From: Haloferax sulfurifontis ATCC BAA-897
GTDB lineage: Archaea; Halobacteriota; Halobacteria; Halobacteriales; Haloferacaceae
Assembly (NCBI RefSeq): GCF_000337835.1
Contig: NZ_AOLM01000023.1
Span: forward strand, 54,649 to 118,648
DNA: 64,000 bases
Reading direction: 5' to 3'
Shown: one piece after another, positions 8,012-18,559 of the stretch
Position numbering within the stretch: position 1 is the first letter of the stretch
Layout: every line of letters starts with the position of its first letter
Made by a program: the position numbers and the translations under genes
The notes under the pieces: generated by a model
What the model was told of the DNA's origin: nothing
Databases searched by the model: none
The model's input: only the letters and a program-made list of their open reading frames with translations

Positions 8012-8731
8012 TCACTCGCCGTCGACGACGCGGTTCGTGAGCGTGCCGACGCCCTCGTACCAGATCTCCACGTCGTCGCCGGGTTCGACCAGTCCGGGGT
8101 TCGCGGGACTGCCGAACGAAATCACGTCGCCCGGCTGGAAGGTGTAGCGCTCCGAGAGGAACGAGACCACTTCGGCGGGCGAAAAGAGCATCCGCTCGGT
8201 GTTGGCTTCCTGCCGGAGTTCGCCGCCGACGTGGGTCGTCATGTCGATGTTCGACGGCTCCACGTCGGTCTCTATCCACGGGCCGAGCGGCCCGGAGCCG
8301 TCGAACGCTTTTCGAGCCGTTCGGCCGGGCTGGTCGAGCGCGTCGAGGTCGTTGAGAATCGTGTAGCCGCGGACCACGTCGCCCACGTCGGCCTCGGACA
8401 CGTCCGAGCACTCGCGGTCAATGACGGCCGCGAGTTCGCCGGCGTAGGTCAGTTCGTCGGTCCAGTCGGGGTACTCGATGTCCGCGCCGGGCTCGAGCAC
8501 CGACACCGGCGGCTTGATGAACCAGTCGGGCTGGTCGGGGATGTCGTAGTCCATCTGGTCGACCGTCGCCGCGTAGTTCCGGCCCACGCAGTAGAGCGCG
8601 GTCGGCTCGCAGGGCGCGAGCAGTTCGGCGTCGACGCCGACTTCGTACTCCTCGCCGTCGGCCGTCACGACGCCGTCGTCGTACCGGCCCGAGACCGCTC
8701 CGTCGTCGGTTCGAATCCGTGCCAGTCGCAT
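8012..8731 (-). CDS. fumarylacetoacetate hydrolase (FAH) family protein
   Basis: A 239-residue FAH-superfamily protein. These metal-dependent enzymes cleave C-C bonds or isomerise and decarboxylate dicarboxylic intermediates of aromatic-compound breakdown. The core is clear: CVGRNYA, then WFIKPPVSVLEPG, YAGELAAVIDREC, VRGYTILNDLDALD and SFGSPANPGLVEPGD. The metal-binding acidic residues of the family occur in the E-x-E/D pattern (E in GELAAV, D in TILNDLDALD). The true substrate cannot be read from the sequence. No neighbouring catabolic genes are seen. Confidence 0.9.
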   Translation of the reverse strand: MRLARIRTDDGAVSGRYDDGVVTADGEEYEVGVDAELLAPCEPTALYCVGRNYAATVDQMDYDIPDQPDWFIKPPVSVLEPGADIEYPDWTDELTYAGELAAVIDRECSDVSEADVGDVVRGYTILNDLDALDQPGRTARKAFDGSGPLGPWIETDVEPSNIDMTTHVGGELRQEANTERMLFSPAEVVSFLSERYTFQPGDVISFGSPANPGLVEPGDDVEIWYEGVGTLTNRVVDGE

Positions 8732-8840
8732 TACTCGCCCCTGCGTCGGCCACTCACTTCAAGCGACGTGTCTCCGCAAGCGACTGCGGGCAGGAAAGCG
8801 AACGCGGAGAGTACGAACACGCGCGGGCCGCCGACGCGAC

Positions 8841-9062
8841 TCAGTCGGACGCGGACTCCCGGTTCATCCGGGGCATCGACCGGTTCTCGCGGTCGACGAG
8901 GTTGTGGATTCGCTCGGTTCGCGTCGATTCGAACTGGCGCTGACACCGGGCGACGCCCGACGCGGAGTCGGCGCGGTCGGGGGTGGTGGTCTCGCTGTCG
9001 GCGGGCTGTTCACGGGCTGTTCGCAGGGTCGGTTCGTAGGTCGGGGTGGCGTTTGTGCTCAC
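8841..9062 (-). CDS. small hypothetical protein (GTG start)
   Basis: A 73-residue reading frame starting with GTG at 9062. About 85 percent of its codons end in G or C, as in the neighbouring genes, and this is the main support. The protein is hydrophilic and rich in Thr, Ser, Arg and Asp, with one Cys (VARCQRQFE), and appears partly disordered. There is no recognised family. The opposite strand also has open frames here, so the call is tentative. Confidence 0.5.
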   Translation of the reverse strand: MSTNATPTYEPTLRTAREQPADSETTTPDRADSASGVARCQRQFESTRTERIHNLVDRENRSMPRMNRESASD

Positions 9063-9245
9063 GATTTCGGGATGAGTTCGGGTCGGTCGGACGGCTGTGC
9101 GGCGACGAGAAGAGTTAGCGACGTACGCGTACGACCGACATTGTTGTACCCGGCAGTACAGGCCAATCTATAATAAATATTCATGTTCGAACAGCGGGCG
9201 CGTTCTCACCACTGCGAACCGTCCGACGCGTCCGGAGACGCGCGT

Positions 9246-10088
9246 TCACTCCCGCGAGTCGTACTCCTGATAGATGATGTGGCCGCAGGACTTGCAGTGG
9301 GAGGCGTCGGCGTCGTGGTAGGCCAGCCCGCAGTTCTGGCAGGTGACGTTGACCTTGTCGCGGTGGCCCCACTCCTTGACGATTTTGCTCGCCTGCCACG
9401 GGATGAGGATGACGCCCGCGAGGATGGCGGCGACCGTCACCCACCGGCCCGCCTCGGTCACCGGGACGATATCGCCGAAGCCGACCGTCGAGAGCGCGAC
9501 GACGACGAAGTAGAAGGCGTCGCCGAACGTCCCCACGTCGGGGTTCACGCGGTGTTCGAACGAGTAGAACATCCCCGCGGCGACGAAGAAGATGGTGAGC
9601 ACCGTCAACAGCAGTTTCATGACGCGGAGCGTGCCGACCGAGACGGTGCCGAAGAAGAACTCCTCGTCGCGCGTAAAGCGGTAGAACCGGAGGACGCGGA
9701 CCACGCGAATCACCCGCAGGAAGCCGATGTTGGCGGCGACCGACGAGACGGGAAGCACGAGCACCGCCAGCGTCGGCAGGATAGCCAGCAGGTCGACGAA
9801 CGAGTAGACGTTGAGCAGTTCGGCGGTCCTGTCCCGCGCGCCGTAGAGGCGGAGGAGGTACTCCGCGAGGAACACGATGGAGACGGCGGCCTCGACGGAC
9901 CAGAGCGTCGACTGTACCGACGCCGAAAGCGGGTAGGTCTCGACGACGAACACCCCGACGAAAAGCAGGTTGAGTGCGAGAAGCGCGATGTCGATTGCCT
10001 TGCCGGTCGGGGTCCGGTGGTCGAGCAGATAGAACCTGACCACGTCCCGCGGCGTCTCGCGGCGCGGCCCGCGTGCGTGACCGTCCAT
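9246..10088 (-). CDS. voltage-gated-type potassium/ion channel with C-terminal zinc ribbon
   Basis: A 280-residue six-transmembrane ion-channel protein. An arginine-rich S4-like helix (LRVIRVVRVLRFYRF) lies at about residues 124-138. The pore loop carries the selectivity filter TVGFGD at 201-206, the GFG variant of the potassium signature. After S6 comes a short linker and a zinc ribbon (CQNC ... CKSC) at about 253-271, an unusual cytoplasmic tail that may sense metal or redox or mediate assembly. It is divergent from the chemotaxis transducer gene. Confidence 0.9.
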   Translation of the reverse strand: MDGHARGPRRETPRDVVRFYLLDHRTPTGKAIDIALLALNLLFVGVFVVETYPLSASVQSTLWSVEAAVSIVFLAEYLLRLYGARDRTAELLNVYSFVDLLAILPTLAVLVLPVSSVAANIGFLRVIRVVRVLRFYRFTRDEEFFFGTVSVGTLRVMKLLLTVLTIFFVAAGMFYSFEHRVNPDVGTFGDAFYFVVVALSTVGFGDIVPVTEAGRWVTVAAILAGVILIPWQASKIVKEWGHRDKVNVTCQNCGLAYHDADASHCKSCGHIIYQEYDSRE

Positions 10089-10360
10089 ACCTTCGCCTTC
10101 GGCGGTGGGATACTTATACGGTCGTGCGCGCGGACTGCGTCATCGTTTTCGATTTTGAAACTATATACTCTCGAAAAGCACTGCCGCTGATACCGTGTCA
10201 GACGCGCCTCTCATGTCGCTCGAACCGACCCATCGGTATCTCGACTCAATCAGAGAAACTCGGTAATCGGGGCGCTAATTCGTGTGTTTACCTCGTTATG
10301 CCCTCGACAGCTCCCGGTTAGTTTGGGTGTTCTATCCATGAGGATATTCGCTCAATTAGT

Positions 10361-10370
10361 ACTATATAGT
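10361..10370 (+). promoter_or_regulatory. TATA-like palindromic box upstream of the chemotaxis transducer
   Basis: The perfect 10-base palindrome actatatagt ends 17 bases before the ATG at 10388, with its centre about 22 bases upstream. It can serve as the archaeal TATA box of a leaderless mRNA. The surrounding 10089-10387 spacer is AT-richer than coding DNA and shows no other gene. Confidence 0.45.
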
Positions 10371-10387
10371 AGACGAATTTATCACAG

Positions 10388-12760
10388 ATGAAACGAAATC
10401 TCCGTTCGATGGGAGAACGCTGGTCACGCCTTCGGGACGCGCTCCCCGACGGCCCGTCGGACAGACTCGGCGACCGATTCCCGCGGCCGTCCGTCTCGGC
10501 GGCGGTCCCGCGGGCGATTCGCCGCACCTACGCCCGGAAGTTCTTCGCGGCGGTCCTCGTCGCCATGGTGGTGATGGCGGGCGCCGGCGCGGTCACCTAC
10601 ACGCAGGTCCGCGACACGCTCGACGCGCAGGTCGAACAACAGCTCACGGCGACCGCGGACCTGCAGGCCGACGGGCTCGAATCGTGGCTCGCCAGCAAGC
10701 GCCTCCAGACCCGCACGACCTCCTCGGCGTGGCAGTTCCAGCTCGGCAACTCGCGGGCGGCCAGTAGCTACCTCTTTCAGCGGAGCGGCGAGCTCGGCCA
10801 GTCCGACGTGACGGCCATCCACTACGTCGACTACGCGACCGGCGAAATCAAAGAGAGCACCGCGAGTTCGCTGGAGGGCGAGTCGGCCGCCGCGGTCGGC
10901 CTCCCGTGGGCCGACCTCGAACGGAACGTCAACCCCGAACCTCAGCGGGTGTACGTCTCCTCGTCGACGTTCCGGTCGCCGGTCGACGACGAGGTGTCCT
11001 TTGTCCTCGCGAGCAAGCCGCCGGAGAACGCCGAGTCGGTCGTCCTCGTCACCGTCAGCCTCCCGGCCCGGCTCGCGGCGACCGAACAGACGATGGCCGG
11101 AAGCGCGACCACGCTGTACGCCGCCGACGGCTCGACCATCGTCTCGACGGCCGAAAACGGGAGCGTCGCGCCCCCCGACGACCCGCTTGCGAACGGGAGC
11201 GCGGCCGCCCTCGGCAGGTCCGGCGGCAACGTCGTCGCGTACACCGAACTCGACGGCGTGGACTGGACGCTCTCGACCGCGGTCCCCGCGGCGAGCGCCT
11301 ACGGCGTCCGCGACCGCGTCGGCGGCGGCCTCCTCGCGACGATACTCGTCGCGCTCGGCTCTTTGGGTGCCGTCGCGGTCGTCGTCGGCCGGCGGACCAC
11401 GCGGACGCTCGGCGAGCTGACCGCGCGCGCCGAGGAGATGTCCGACGGCGACCTCGACGTGGACCTCGACACCGACCGCATCGACGAGTTCGGAACGCTG
11501 TACGATTCCTTCGACGAGATGCGCGAGTCCCTGCGAACGAGCCTGAACGAGGCCGAGGCCCTCAACGACCACCTCGAAGCGAAGGCGGAGGAGTACCGCG
11601 CCGTCATGGAGCGCTGTGCCGACGGCGACGTCGCCTGCCGGATGGACCCCGACTCCGAGAGCGCCGCGATGGGCGACATCGCGCGGGCGTACAACCGGAC
11701 GATGGACGAACTCGGGGCGGTCATCGCCGACGTGCAGACGTTCAGTCGGGCGGTGGCGGAGTCGAGCGCGGCGACGAGCACGGGCGTCGCCGAGGTGAAC
11801 GACGCCGGCGAGGCGGTCGCCGAGTCGATGACCGGCATCCTCGACGACGCGGTCCGACAGGACGAACATCTCGACGACGTGACAGAGCGCGTCAACGATT
11901 TCTCGGCGACGATTCAGCAGGTGAGCGCCTCGGCCGCGTCGGTCGCCGACAACGCCGAGGCCGCCGTCACCCGCGGCGAACGCGGCCGCGACGCGGCCGG
12001 CGAGGCGATTTCGGAGCTACGGGCCATCGAGACGGCGACCGACCGCACGGTCGAACAGGTCGAGGAGTTGGCGGCCGCCGTCGCCGACATCGAGGACGTG
12101 GTCGAGTTCATCGACGGCCTCGCCTCGCAGACGAACATCCTCGCGCTCAACGCCTCCATCGAGGCGGCGCACGCGGGCGAGGCGGGCGACGGCTTCGCCG
12201 TCGTCGCCGACGAGGTGAAGGGCCTCGCCGAGGAGACCCAGGAGGCGACCGGGCGAATCGGCGCCTCCATCGACCGCGTGCGCGAGCAGGCCGACGCGAC
12301 CGCCGCGGACATCAGAGAGACGCGGACGCGCGTCGTCGAGGGCTCCGAGACCATCGAGGAGGCCGTCGAGGCCATCGACACCATCGTCGACGACGCGGCC
12401 GACACCTCCGAGGGGATTCGGGAGATTCGCCGCGCGACCGACCGGCAGGCCGAGGCGACGACCGAGGTCGCCGCCATGGTCGAAGACGTGTCCGCCATCA
12501 GCGACCGGACCAGCGCCGGCGCGCGCGAGGCCGCGGCGGCGACCGAAGAACAGACCGCGGCGCTCGCGTCGGTCGCAGAACGGGTTGACAGACTCGCCGA
12601 GCGCGCCGGCGACCTCCGAGTCGCGCTCGACCGGTTCGAGGTCGCGAACGAGGGGGAGCCACCAGCCACCGACGCGCTCCCGAGCGCGCCGGAAGCGCGG
12701 GTCGACGGCGGCGATACGGCGGCGACCGCCTCAGAGGACGATAGCGCCCTCGGGGAGTAG
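10388..12760 (+). CDS. methyl-accepting chemotaxis (HTR-type) transducer
   Basis: A 790-residue membrane receptor. A first transmembrane helix (about residues 52-72) precedes an extracytoplasmic sensor domain of about 235 residues resembling Cache/dCache folds. A second helix (about 312-332) and a HAMP domain ([20 protein letters not shown]) follow, then the long coiled-coil signalling domain. Its hairpin tip contains the conserved [19 protein letters not shown] at about 576-594. Haloarchaeal transducers of this kind signal to CheA and CheW. The ligand is unknown. The last 30 bases overlap the convergent downstream gene. Confidence 0.95.
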   Translation: MKRNLRSMGERWSRLRDALPDGPSDRLGDRFPRPSVSAAVPRAIRRTYARKFFAAVLVAMVVMAGAGAVTYTQVRDTLDAQVEQQLTATADLQADGLESWLASKRLQTRTTSSAWQFQLGNSRAASSYLFQRSGELGQSDVTAIHYVDYATGEIKESTASSLEGESAAAVGLPWADLERNVNPEPQRVYVSSSTFRSPVDDEVSFVLASKPPENAESVVLVTVSLPARLAATEQTMAGSATTLYAADGSTIVSTAENGSVAPPDDPLANGSAAALGRSGGNVVAYTELDGVDWTLSTAVPAASAYGVRDRVGGGLLATILVALGSLGAVAVVVGRRTTRTLGELTARAEEMSDGDLDVDLDTDRIDEFGTLYDSFDEMRESLRTSLNEAEALNDHLEAKAEEYRAVMERCADGDVACRMDPDSESAAMGDIARAYNRTMDELGAVIADVQTFSRAVAESSAATSTGVAEVNDAGEAVAESMTGILDDAVRQDEHLDDVTERVNDFSATIQQVSASAASVADNAEAAVTRGERGRDAAGEAISELRAIETATDRTVEQVEELAAAVADIEDVVEFIDGLASQTNILALNASIEAAHAGEAGDGFAVVADEVKGLAEETQEATGRIGASIDRVREQADATAADIRETRTRVVEGSETIEEAVEAIDTIVDDAADTSEGIREIRRATDRQAEATTEVAAMVEDVSAISDRTSAGAREAAAATEEQTAALASVAERVDRLAERAGDLRVALDRFEVANEGEPPATDALPSAPEARVDGGDTAATASEDDSALGE

Positions 12761-13546
12761 CTCCCGCTCGGTTCGCCGCGCCTCCTCGCCCTCCTCGACG
12801 AGCGTCGGCTCGTCGACCGGCTCCGAAAACCGGTTCGGGTCGGGTTCGACCCGCTTGAGCATCGATGAGAACACCGGCCCCTTCCGGCCGCCGGCGGAGG
12901 TGATGCCGCCGTACCGCCGCTCTTCGAAGGTTGATTCGTCGGGGCTGGGGAACTCCTCGCGGATTATCTCCGCGGTGTCTCTGATGTACTCGGCGGCCTC
13001 CTTTTGCGAGTAGAGGCTCTCGTTGTAGTAGCGCTCGGCGTACTCGTCGTCGAGTTCCTCGGTGGAGTGTTCCGGCGACTCGTAGAGGACGGACTCCGTG
13101 GTCGTGTGGCCGCTGGCGAAGCGGATGTTGACCGTGAAGCAGTCGGGGTACCGCAGGATGACGGGGAAAAACAGCATGTCGGTGACGGTGATTCGCTGTT
13201 GCATCCGCCAGAGCCCCTCGAAGTAGTAGGCCGTGAGCGCGCCGATGCGGTCGTCGCGCTCCCCGCGGTTGTACGCCATCGCAATCTCCTCGAAGTCGTC
13301 GCCGGCGATGTGGCGACAGCGACGTTTGTAGCTCTCCGCAATGCCCTGGAGTTGCGTCTCGTAGGCTTCGAGCAGGGGGATGTCGGGGTCAGCGAGCATG
13401 TCAGCCTTCCGCTCTTGGGCGTCCGCGACGTTCATCATGTTCTCGTGGAACAACCGCTCGGCGTCCTCGTCCGGCAGGGGCGTTCGAACCGCCTGCCGGT
13501 ACAGCACTCGCGTATCCCCGTTGAACGTGACCCGCTGCTCGCTCAT
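12731..13546 (-). CDS. haloarchaeal conserved hypothetical protein
   Basis: A 271-residue soluble acidic protein without signal peptide or membrane segment. It is predicted mostly helical with a central beta region ([22 protein letters not shown]). Gene-like codon use throughout. I do not recognise a family. Its 3' end overlaps the convergent chemotaxis gene by 30 bases on opposite strands, so the two transcripts may be complementary at their ends. No operon partner. Confidence 0.75.
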   Translation of the reverse strand: MSEQRVTFNGDTRVLYRQAVRTPLPDEDAERLFHENMMNVADAQERKADMLADPDIPLLEAYETQLQGIAESYKRRCRHIAGDDFEEIAMAYNRGERDDRIGALTAYYFEGLWRMQQRITVTDMLFFPVILRYPDCFTVNIRFASGHTTTESVLYESPEHSTEELDDEYAERYYNESLYSQKEAAEYIRDTAEIIREEFPSPDESTFEERRYGGITSAGGRKGPVFSSMLKRVEPDPNRFSEPVDEPTLVEEGEEARRTERELLPEGAIVL

Positions 13547-13676
13547 CTCGTGAAGATGTAATGCGGCGAGAAGAAATGAACTCGTTGGTAATCCGGACGC
13601 TTTCCCGACAGTCGTGAGACACGAAATATAAACCGCATATCGAAACCGGAACCAGTCACACTCTGTTCGATGCGTG

Positions 13677-15065
13677 TCAGTCGTCGGTTGACGCGCGGCC
13701 GTCCGCGCCGTCGGCGGCGTCCGCGGCGACCGACTCGTCGGCCGCGTCGAAAAGCGGGCTCTGGTCGCCCGGCGCGAGCGTGTTGAGCACGAGCGCCGTC
13801 AGCGCGGTCACGATGACGGGCTGGCCGAAGAACGTCGCGGCGGCCTGCGGGAGCCCCGAGAGCGCGTCGGGGCGCGTGGCGACGCCGAGGCCGAGACCGA
13901 GCGAGGCGGCGACGACGACCATGTTGCGCCGGTCGAGGTTCGTGTGCAGGAAGACGAGGCGGACGCCGCTGGCGGCGACCATCCCGGCCATGAGCAGGAC
14001 CGCGCCGCCGAAGACGGCGCTCGGGATGGTCGCGACGGCCGCGCCGACCTTCGGGCTGAGGCCGAGAACGGCGAGGACGACGCCCGCGACGCCGACGACG
14101 TACCGGCTCATCACGCCGGTGAAGTTGACGATGCCAACGTTCTGCGAGAACGACGTGACCGGGAACGCGCCGAACACCGAGGCGACGGAGCTCATGAGGC
14201 CGTCGGTAAAGAGGCCGCCGCGGAACTCCTCGTCGGTCGGGTTGCGCCCCTCGGCGGCGGTGATGCCGGACATGTCGCCGACGGTCTCCATCGCGGAGAC
14301 GAGAAACAGGAACGCGAAGGTGACGATGGGGACGGGTTCGAACGTGACGCCGAACGCGCCGGGCCGGGGAACCGCGACCCACGCCGCGTCGGCGATGGGC
14401 GAGAAGTCCACCACGCCGAGCGGGACGGCGACGGCGTAGCCGACGGCGATGCCGACGAGCGTGCTCAGGAGCCGGGTGATGCCGTCGGTAAAGAGGTTGA
14501 GCGCGATGGCGACGCCGAGGACGAGCGCCGCGAGACCGATGTTGTGGGCCGCGCCGTAGTCGGCGGCACCGACCCCGCCGGCGGCGTAGTCCATCCCGAC
14601 CGGGACGAGATAGAGACCGATGATGACGACGACGAGCCCCGTCACCAACGGCGGGAAGAAGGGTTTGATGCGGTCGAACTGCCAGCCGATGAGTCCCTCG
14701 ACGACGAAGCCGGTGACGAGAATCGCGCCGAACACCGCGCTCAGGCCGTAGTCGACGCCGATGGTCGTCGCCGCGCCGACGAAGGTGAAGCTCGTCCCCA
14801 TCACGATGGGGAGCCGCGAGCCGACCGGCCCGACGGCGTACGCCTGTACCACGGTGGCGAGCCCCGAAAACAGGAGCACCATCTGGACGACGTAGGCCGT
14901 GTCGGCGACGCCGAGTCCGACCGCGCCCGCGACGATGAACGCCACGGCGGTCGCCGGGACGATCATCACCGAGACGTGCTGTATCCCGAGGAGAACCGAC
15001 TCCAGCAACGGCGGCCGGTCGTCGATTTCGTATTCGAGGCCGAGTTCACCGCTGTCGTCTGTCAT
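13677..15065 (-). CDS. NCS2-family xanthine/uracil permease
   Basis: A 462-residue NCS2 nucleobase:cation symporter with about 12-14 hydrophobic segments. Family signatures include GIQHVSVMIVPATAVAF near the N-terminus, PIVMGTSFTFVG, the central SAMETVGDMSGI and QNVGIVNFTGVMSRYV. It imports a purine or uracil. The downstream neighbour on the same strand is not close (the phosphoribosyltransferase gene is upstream by direction of the map but transcribed the same way), and both point to nucleobase salvage. The ATG at 15065 is chosen over one 10 codons earlier because of the compact acidic MTDDSGEL start. Confidence 0.92.
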   Translation of the reverse strand: MTDDSGELGLEYEIDDRPPLLESVLLGIQHVSVMIVPATAVAFIVAGAVGLGVADTAYVVQMVLLFSGLATVVQAYAVGPVGSRLPIVMGTSFTFVGAATTIGVDYGLSAVFGAILVTGFVVEGLIGWQFDRIKPFFPPLVTGLVVVIIGLYLVPVGMDYAAGGVGAADYGAAHNIGLAALVLGVAIALNLFTDGITRLLSTLVGIAVGYAVAVPLGVVDFSPIADAAWVAVPRPGAFGVTFEPVPIVTFAFLFLVSAMETVGDMSGITAAEGRNPTDEEFRGGLFTDGLMSSVASVFGAFPVTSFSQNVGIVNFTGVMSRYVVGVAGVVLAVLGLSPKVGAAVATIPSAVFGGAVLLMAGMVAASGVRLVFLHTNLDRRNMVVVAASLGLGLGVATRPDALSGLPQAAATFFGQPVIVTALTALVLNTLAPGDQSPLFDAADESVAADAADGADGRASTDD

Positions 15066-15210
15066 CTGTACTCGCCACGAGCGACCCCCGTTCAATAATA
15101 GTTTCGCGTTCGAGCGTATTTCACGCCACTCGATGTGTCGTTATATGCAATTCTGTGCATATCCGTCGCGAAAATACGAATCGCGGTCGCGCCGGTCGGC
15201 GACGGTCCGC

Positions 15211-15756
15211 TCAGTGAATCTCGACGCCGTCCTCGTCGACGCTGATGTCCACGAGGCTCGTCGCCTCGTAGTCGGTGTCGTCGAGGGCGGTCTCGCCGAC
15301 CTTCCGGATGGCGACGACGATGTCGGAGATGTCCGCGCCGATGTCGTCGAGCGCGCCGCAGATGGCCGCGAGCGTCCCGCCGGTCGAAAGCAGGTCGTCC
15401 ACGACGAGCACGCGGTCGCCGTCCTCGATGTCGTTGATGAACATCTCCGACTCGGAGTAGCCGGTCGTCTGGTGGAGCGCGACCTCGCCGTCGAGGCCGT
15501 ACTCGCGCTTGCGGATGACGACGAGCGGCACGTCCGTCTGGAGGGACAGCGCGGTCGCGATGTGGATGCCCATCGCCTCGGGCGCGACGATTTTGTCCAC
15601 GTCGAGGTCGGCGGCGCGGGTGATGCCGACGACGACCTCGCGCAGGAGTTGCGGGTCGAGCATCGGCACGCCGTTGCTGATGGGGTGGACGAGGTAGGAG
15701 TAGCCGTCCTTGTCGATGATGGGCGCTTCGTGTAGGGACTCCTCGAGTCGCTTCAT
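15211..15756 (-). CDS. hpt: hypoxanthine/guanine phosphoribosyltransferase-like enzyme
   Basis: A 181-residue type I phosphoribosyltransferase of the archaeal HGPRT/Apt-like group, which converts a purine base and PRPP to the nucleotide. The PRPP-binding loop is [14 protein letters not shown] at about residues 117-130. The N-terminal [19 protein letters not shown] and the segment [13 protein letters not shown] are typical of the archaeal family. Substrate preference within purines cannot be fixed from sequence alone. It lies about 145 bases from the purine/uracil permease gene and on the same strand, fitting a salvage function. Confidence 0.88.
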   Translation of the reverse strand: MKRLEESLHEAPIIDKDGYSYLVHPISNGVPMLDPQLLREVVVGITRAADLDVDKIVAPEAMGIHIATALSLQTDVPLVVIRKREYGLDGEVALHQTTGYSESEMFINDIEDGDRVLVVDDLLSTGGTLAAICGALDDIGADISDIVVAIRKVGETALDDTDYEATSLVDISVDEDGVEIH

Positions 15757-15818
15757 GGGGTCCGTTTCACGAATCGCCCCAAAAGTGGTTCGCTCTCTCG
15801 GGAGCACCTCGCGGTCGC

Positions 15819-17513
15819 TCAGAACACGCCGGGGGCGACGACGTAGACCAGAAGCGACCCGACGGCGCCGGCGAACAGCGCGAAGACGACCGTTGGGACG
15901 ACCACCTTCCGGAGGATGTCGCCCTCGCGGCCCGCGATGCCGATGACGCCGCAGATGGCGGCGATGTTGAGCACCGAAATCATGTTGCCGACGCCGCCGC
16001 CGACGTTCTGGATGGCGACGACGAGCGCGCGGGAGATGCCGACGTCGGCCGCCGCGTTGTACTGCAGGGCGTTGAACAGGATGTCCGAGGTGGTGTTGCT
16101 CCCGGTGACGAACGTCCCGAGCGCGCCGATCCACGGCGCGACGAGGGGAAGCGCCGCCCCCGCCCCCTCCGCCAGCACCAACGAGAGGACGCTCATCATC
16201 CCGACGGTCTCTGTGGGGTTGATGCTCGACTGAATCATGACCTGCGTGAGCGAGACGGCGACGACGAGCGTCACCGCCGCCGTCGCGACCTGCCGACCGG
16301 ACTCGGCCCAGGCGTCGACCATCTCGCCGGCGTCCATCCGGTAGAACAGGCCGGTCAGGACGGCGACGGGGAGAAACGGCATCGTCCCCGGCAGGTAGAG
16401 GTACGCCAGCGACCACGACATCGTCTCGTACCCGAATATCTCGTAGGGACCGATAGTGAACCCCTGTAAGACGGACACGAGGTCGAACGTCGGCCAGCGC
16501 GTGACGAGCAGGACGACCGCGACGGCGACGTACGGCGACCACGCCTTCCAGACCGGCATCCGCTTTCGCGGCTCGTCAGTGTCGAGCGACGACGGGTCGA
16601 GGCCGCCCAGCCACGCGTCGAGCCAGCCCTCGCGGTCGGGGAACGTCCACCGCTCTGTCGGGACGAGCACGTCTCGGTCGGCCATCACGATACCGACGGC
16701 GAGGACGGCGAAGCCGGCGGCGATATCGGGAAGCGCCGGGCCGATAAACCACGCGACTGCGAGCTGAACCGCGCCGGTCACCGCGCCGAGGACGAGCGCG
16801 AACGGCGCGATGGGGGCGGCGGCTCGCGCGGCCCCCCGAACCGACCGCTCGTCGTCGTCACCGAACCAGTAGACCAGCAGAAGCACGCCGAGGAGGCCCC
16901 AGAACGCGAACGTCAGCCCGGTCATGACGCCGGTCCACGCCGAAACTAACTGCCGGAACGGTCCGCCCGCCATCGCCGCCGGGAGAATCGACTCGATTTG
17001 GCTGACGCCGCCGATAATCGGCGTCCCCGCGGCCCCGAACTGCGGGTTCGGCGCGTTGAAAAACAGGCCGAACACCGCCGCCGCCAGCGGGGGGAACCCG
17101 AGGCCGATGAACAGCGGCGCGGCCAGCGCCCCCGGCGTCCCGAACCCCGCGACGCCCTCGATAATCGTCTCGAAACCGAGTCCGATGAGGAGCAACTGGA
17201 TGCGCCGGTCGCGCTCCAGTCGGCGGAAGTACCACCGAATCGTCTCGATGGAGCCGCTGACCTCCAAGTAGTTCATGAGCAGAATCGCCCCGAAGACGAT
17301 GAGGACGATGTTGAGCCCCTCCAGCGCGCCGTAGACCGCGGCTCCCGCCCACGCGGTCGGCTCCATACCCCAGACCGCGAACGCCAACGCGGTCGCCAGT
17401 ACCCAGCCGACTCCCATCGACCGCGCCGCCGACCACCGAAGCCCGGCGAGGAGGACGAACGCGACGACGATTGGCACGCTCGCCGCGAGCGCTAATATCA
17501 CGACAGATGTCAT
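15819..17513 (-). CDS. lctP: L-lactate permease (LctP family)
   Basis: A 564-residue polytopic membrane protein with about 13-14 hydrophobic segments. LctP signatures include [35 protein letters not shown] and [15 protein letters not shown]. The family imports L-lactate or glycolate with protons. No lactate dehydrogenase or LldEFG genes are seen beside it in this window. The downstream gene is the phosphoribosyltransferase, about 60 bases away on the same strand, probably independently expressed. The upstream side borders the accessory island. Confidence 0.93.
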   Translation of the reverse strand: MTSVVILALAASVPIVVAFVLLAGLRWSAARSMGVGWVLATALAFAVWGMEPTAWAGAAVYGALEGLNIVLIVFGAILLMNYLEVSGSIETIRWYFRRLERDRRIQLLLIGLGFETIIEGVAGFGTPGALAAPLFIGLGFPPLAAAVFGLFFNAPNPQFGAAGTPIIGGVSQIESILPAAMAGGPFRQLVSAWTGVMTGLTFAFWGLLGVLLLVYWFGDDDERSVRGAARAAAPIAPFALVLGAVTGAVQLAVAWFIGPALPDIAAGFAVLAVGIVMADRDVLVPTERWTFPDREGWLDAWLGGLDPSSLDTDEPRKRMPVWKAWSPYVAVAVVLLVTRWPTFDLVSVLQGFTIGPYEIFGYETMSWSLAYLYLPGTMPFLPVAVLTGLFYRMDAGEMVDAWAESGRQVATAAVTLVVAVSLTQVMIQSSINPTETVGMMSVLSLVLAEGAGAALPLVAPWIGALGTFVTGSNTTSDILFNALQYNAAADVGISRALVVAIQNVGGGVGNMISVLNIAAICGVIGIAGREGDILRKVVVPTVVFALFAGAVGSLLVYVVAPGVF

Positions 17514-17666
17514 TGTGTCTTTCTGTGTGTTTGTGACCGAGTTTGTTGTAGTACGCGCACCGTTCTCCGTCCCGTCGAACCGAAAGCAGGCTTAAGAGAT
17601 TCGAGCGACAACCCTACCGGGTCACGTGACACAGGCCGCGGGGTGATGGGTTTCGCGTGAGAGAGT

Positions 17667-17678
17667 GGCCTCGGCACT
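17667..17678 (+). repeat. short direct repeat at left edge of island
   Basis: The 12-base sequence ggcctcggcact also occurs at 21121-21132. Both copies are then followed by catag, directly on the right and after a 7-base interruption on the left. The pair encloses the AT-richer island with the nuclease genes, so it may mark an integration or recombination junction. Short length leaves chance possible. Confidence 0.35.
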
Positions 17679-17809
17679 TACGACTCATAGTGAACTGACT
17701 GGCGTACTGGTTTGGATGGCATCGACCACGCTGGTGTTCGTGATTACGTCTGAAACTGGCATACTGGGCGGTGTTCCCTTTTTACTTGAATGCGAGGAAC
17801 CCAACACGA

Positions 17810-18538
17810 ATGGCACGTCAGGACGACCTCGACCGGTTCTACGATCTACTCGATAATCTTGAGCAACGAGTCGGTGGAACGCGTAAACTCAAGAACTGCA
17901 CGGGATACATGGACTGGCCCGACCGTGGCGTCTACTTCTTTCTCGAACCGGGTGAGACACGCGAGTGGACCGACCAGTTACGCGTCACTCGCGTCGGGAC
18001 ACACGCGGTCGTGGACGGAAGTCGAACGTCGCTCTGGGATAGATTGAAACAGCATTACGGAACAGGGAGCGGAAGCTCGAACCATCCTCACGGTGGCACT
18101 CACCGTGGGTCCGTGTATCGCAAGCGCGTCGGCGAGGCCATCATCGAGAACCACGACCTGTGCGACGACTATCCCGACTGGGACGAGCGGTGGTCGAGTA
18201 TCGCCCGTCGGCGGTCAGAGGTTCGTGACGAAGAATACATCCTCGAACGACGGGTGAGTACCTATATCCGCGAACAGCCGTTCCTCTGGGTGGACCTCGA
18301 CGACGAACCGAGCGCCGACAGCGACCGAGCGTATCTGGAATAAGACGCAATCGCCCTCGTCAGCAACTTCGATAAGCAACCGATTGACCCACGAGGAGAC
18401 GGCTGGCTCGGCCAGTACTGTCAGCGTCGGGAGATTCGTGAATCAGGGCTCTGGAACGTGAACCACGTCGGCGAGCGATACGATAGTGGCTTTCTGGATT
18501 TACTTGAGGGCGCTGTCAACGACACAACCTCGGTATGA
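17810..18538 (+). pseudogene. GIY-YIG-like nuclease gene interrupted by an in-frame stop
   Basis: The reading frame from the ATG at 17810 resembles haloarchaeal GIY-YIG-type nucleases. GVYFFLEPG stands for the GIY strand, TRVGTH for the YIG strand, and LWDRLKQHYG for the helix with the catalytic Arg. It meets TAA at 18341-18343 after 177 codons. Past that codon the same frame continues for 64 codons to TGA at 18536-18538 with convincing family-like sequence (AIALVSN, then GLWNVNHVGERYD). One base change therefore seems to have truncated a protein of about 242 residues. A truncated product could still be made. Codon use is slightly less GC-rich than the flanking chromosome. Confidence 0.7.
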
Positions 18539-18559
18539 CGCCGTCTCAGTTCGAACCCT

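Noticed and set aside
9183..10190. Plus-strand frame of 335 codons opposite the ion channel, with a TATA-like box before it
   Set aside because: Its peptide is rich in Arg, Asp and Glu without pattern, while the minus strand encodes a complete channel.
15211..16542. Long minus-strand frame of 443 codons across the phosphoribosyltransferase and permease genes
   Set aside because: Only its last 181 codons are real (hpt). The rest is an Arg-rich shadow of lctP in another frame.
17514..17660. Search for a tRNA or other RNA gene as integration target beside the nuclease island
   Set aside because: No cloverleaf or known RNA motif could be recognised.
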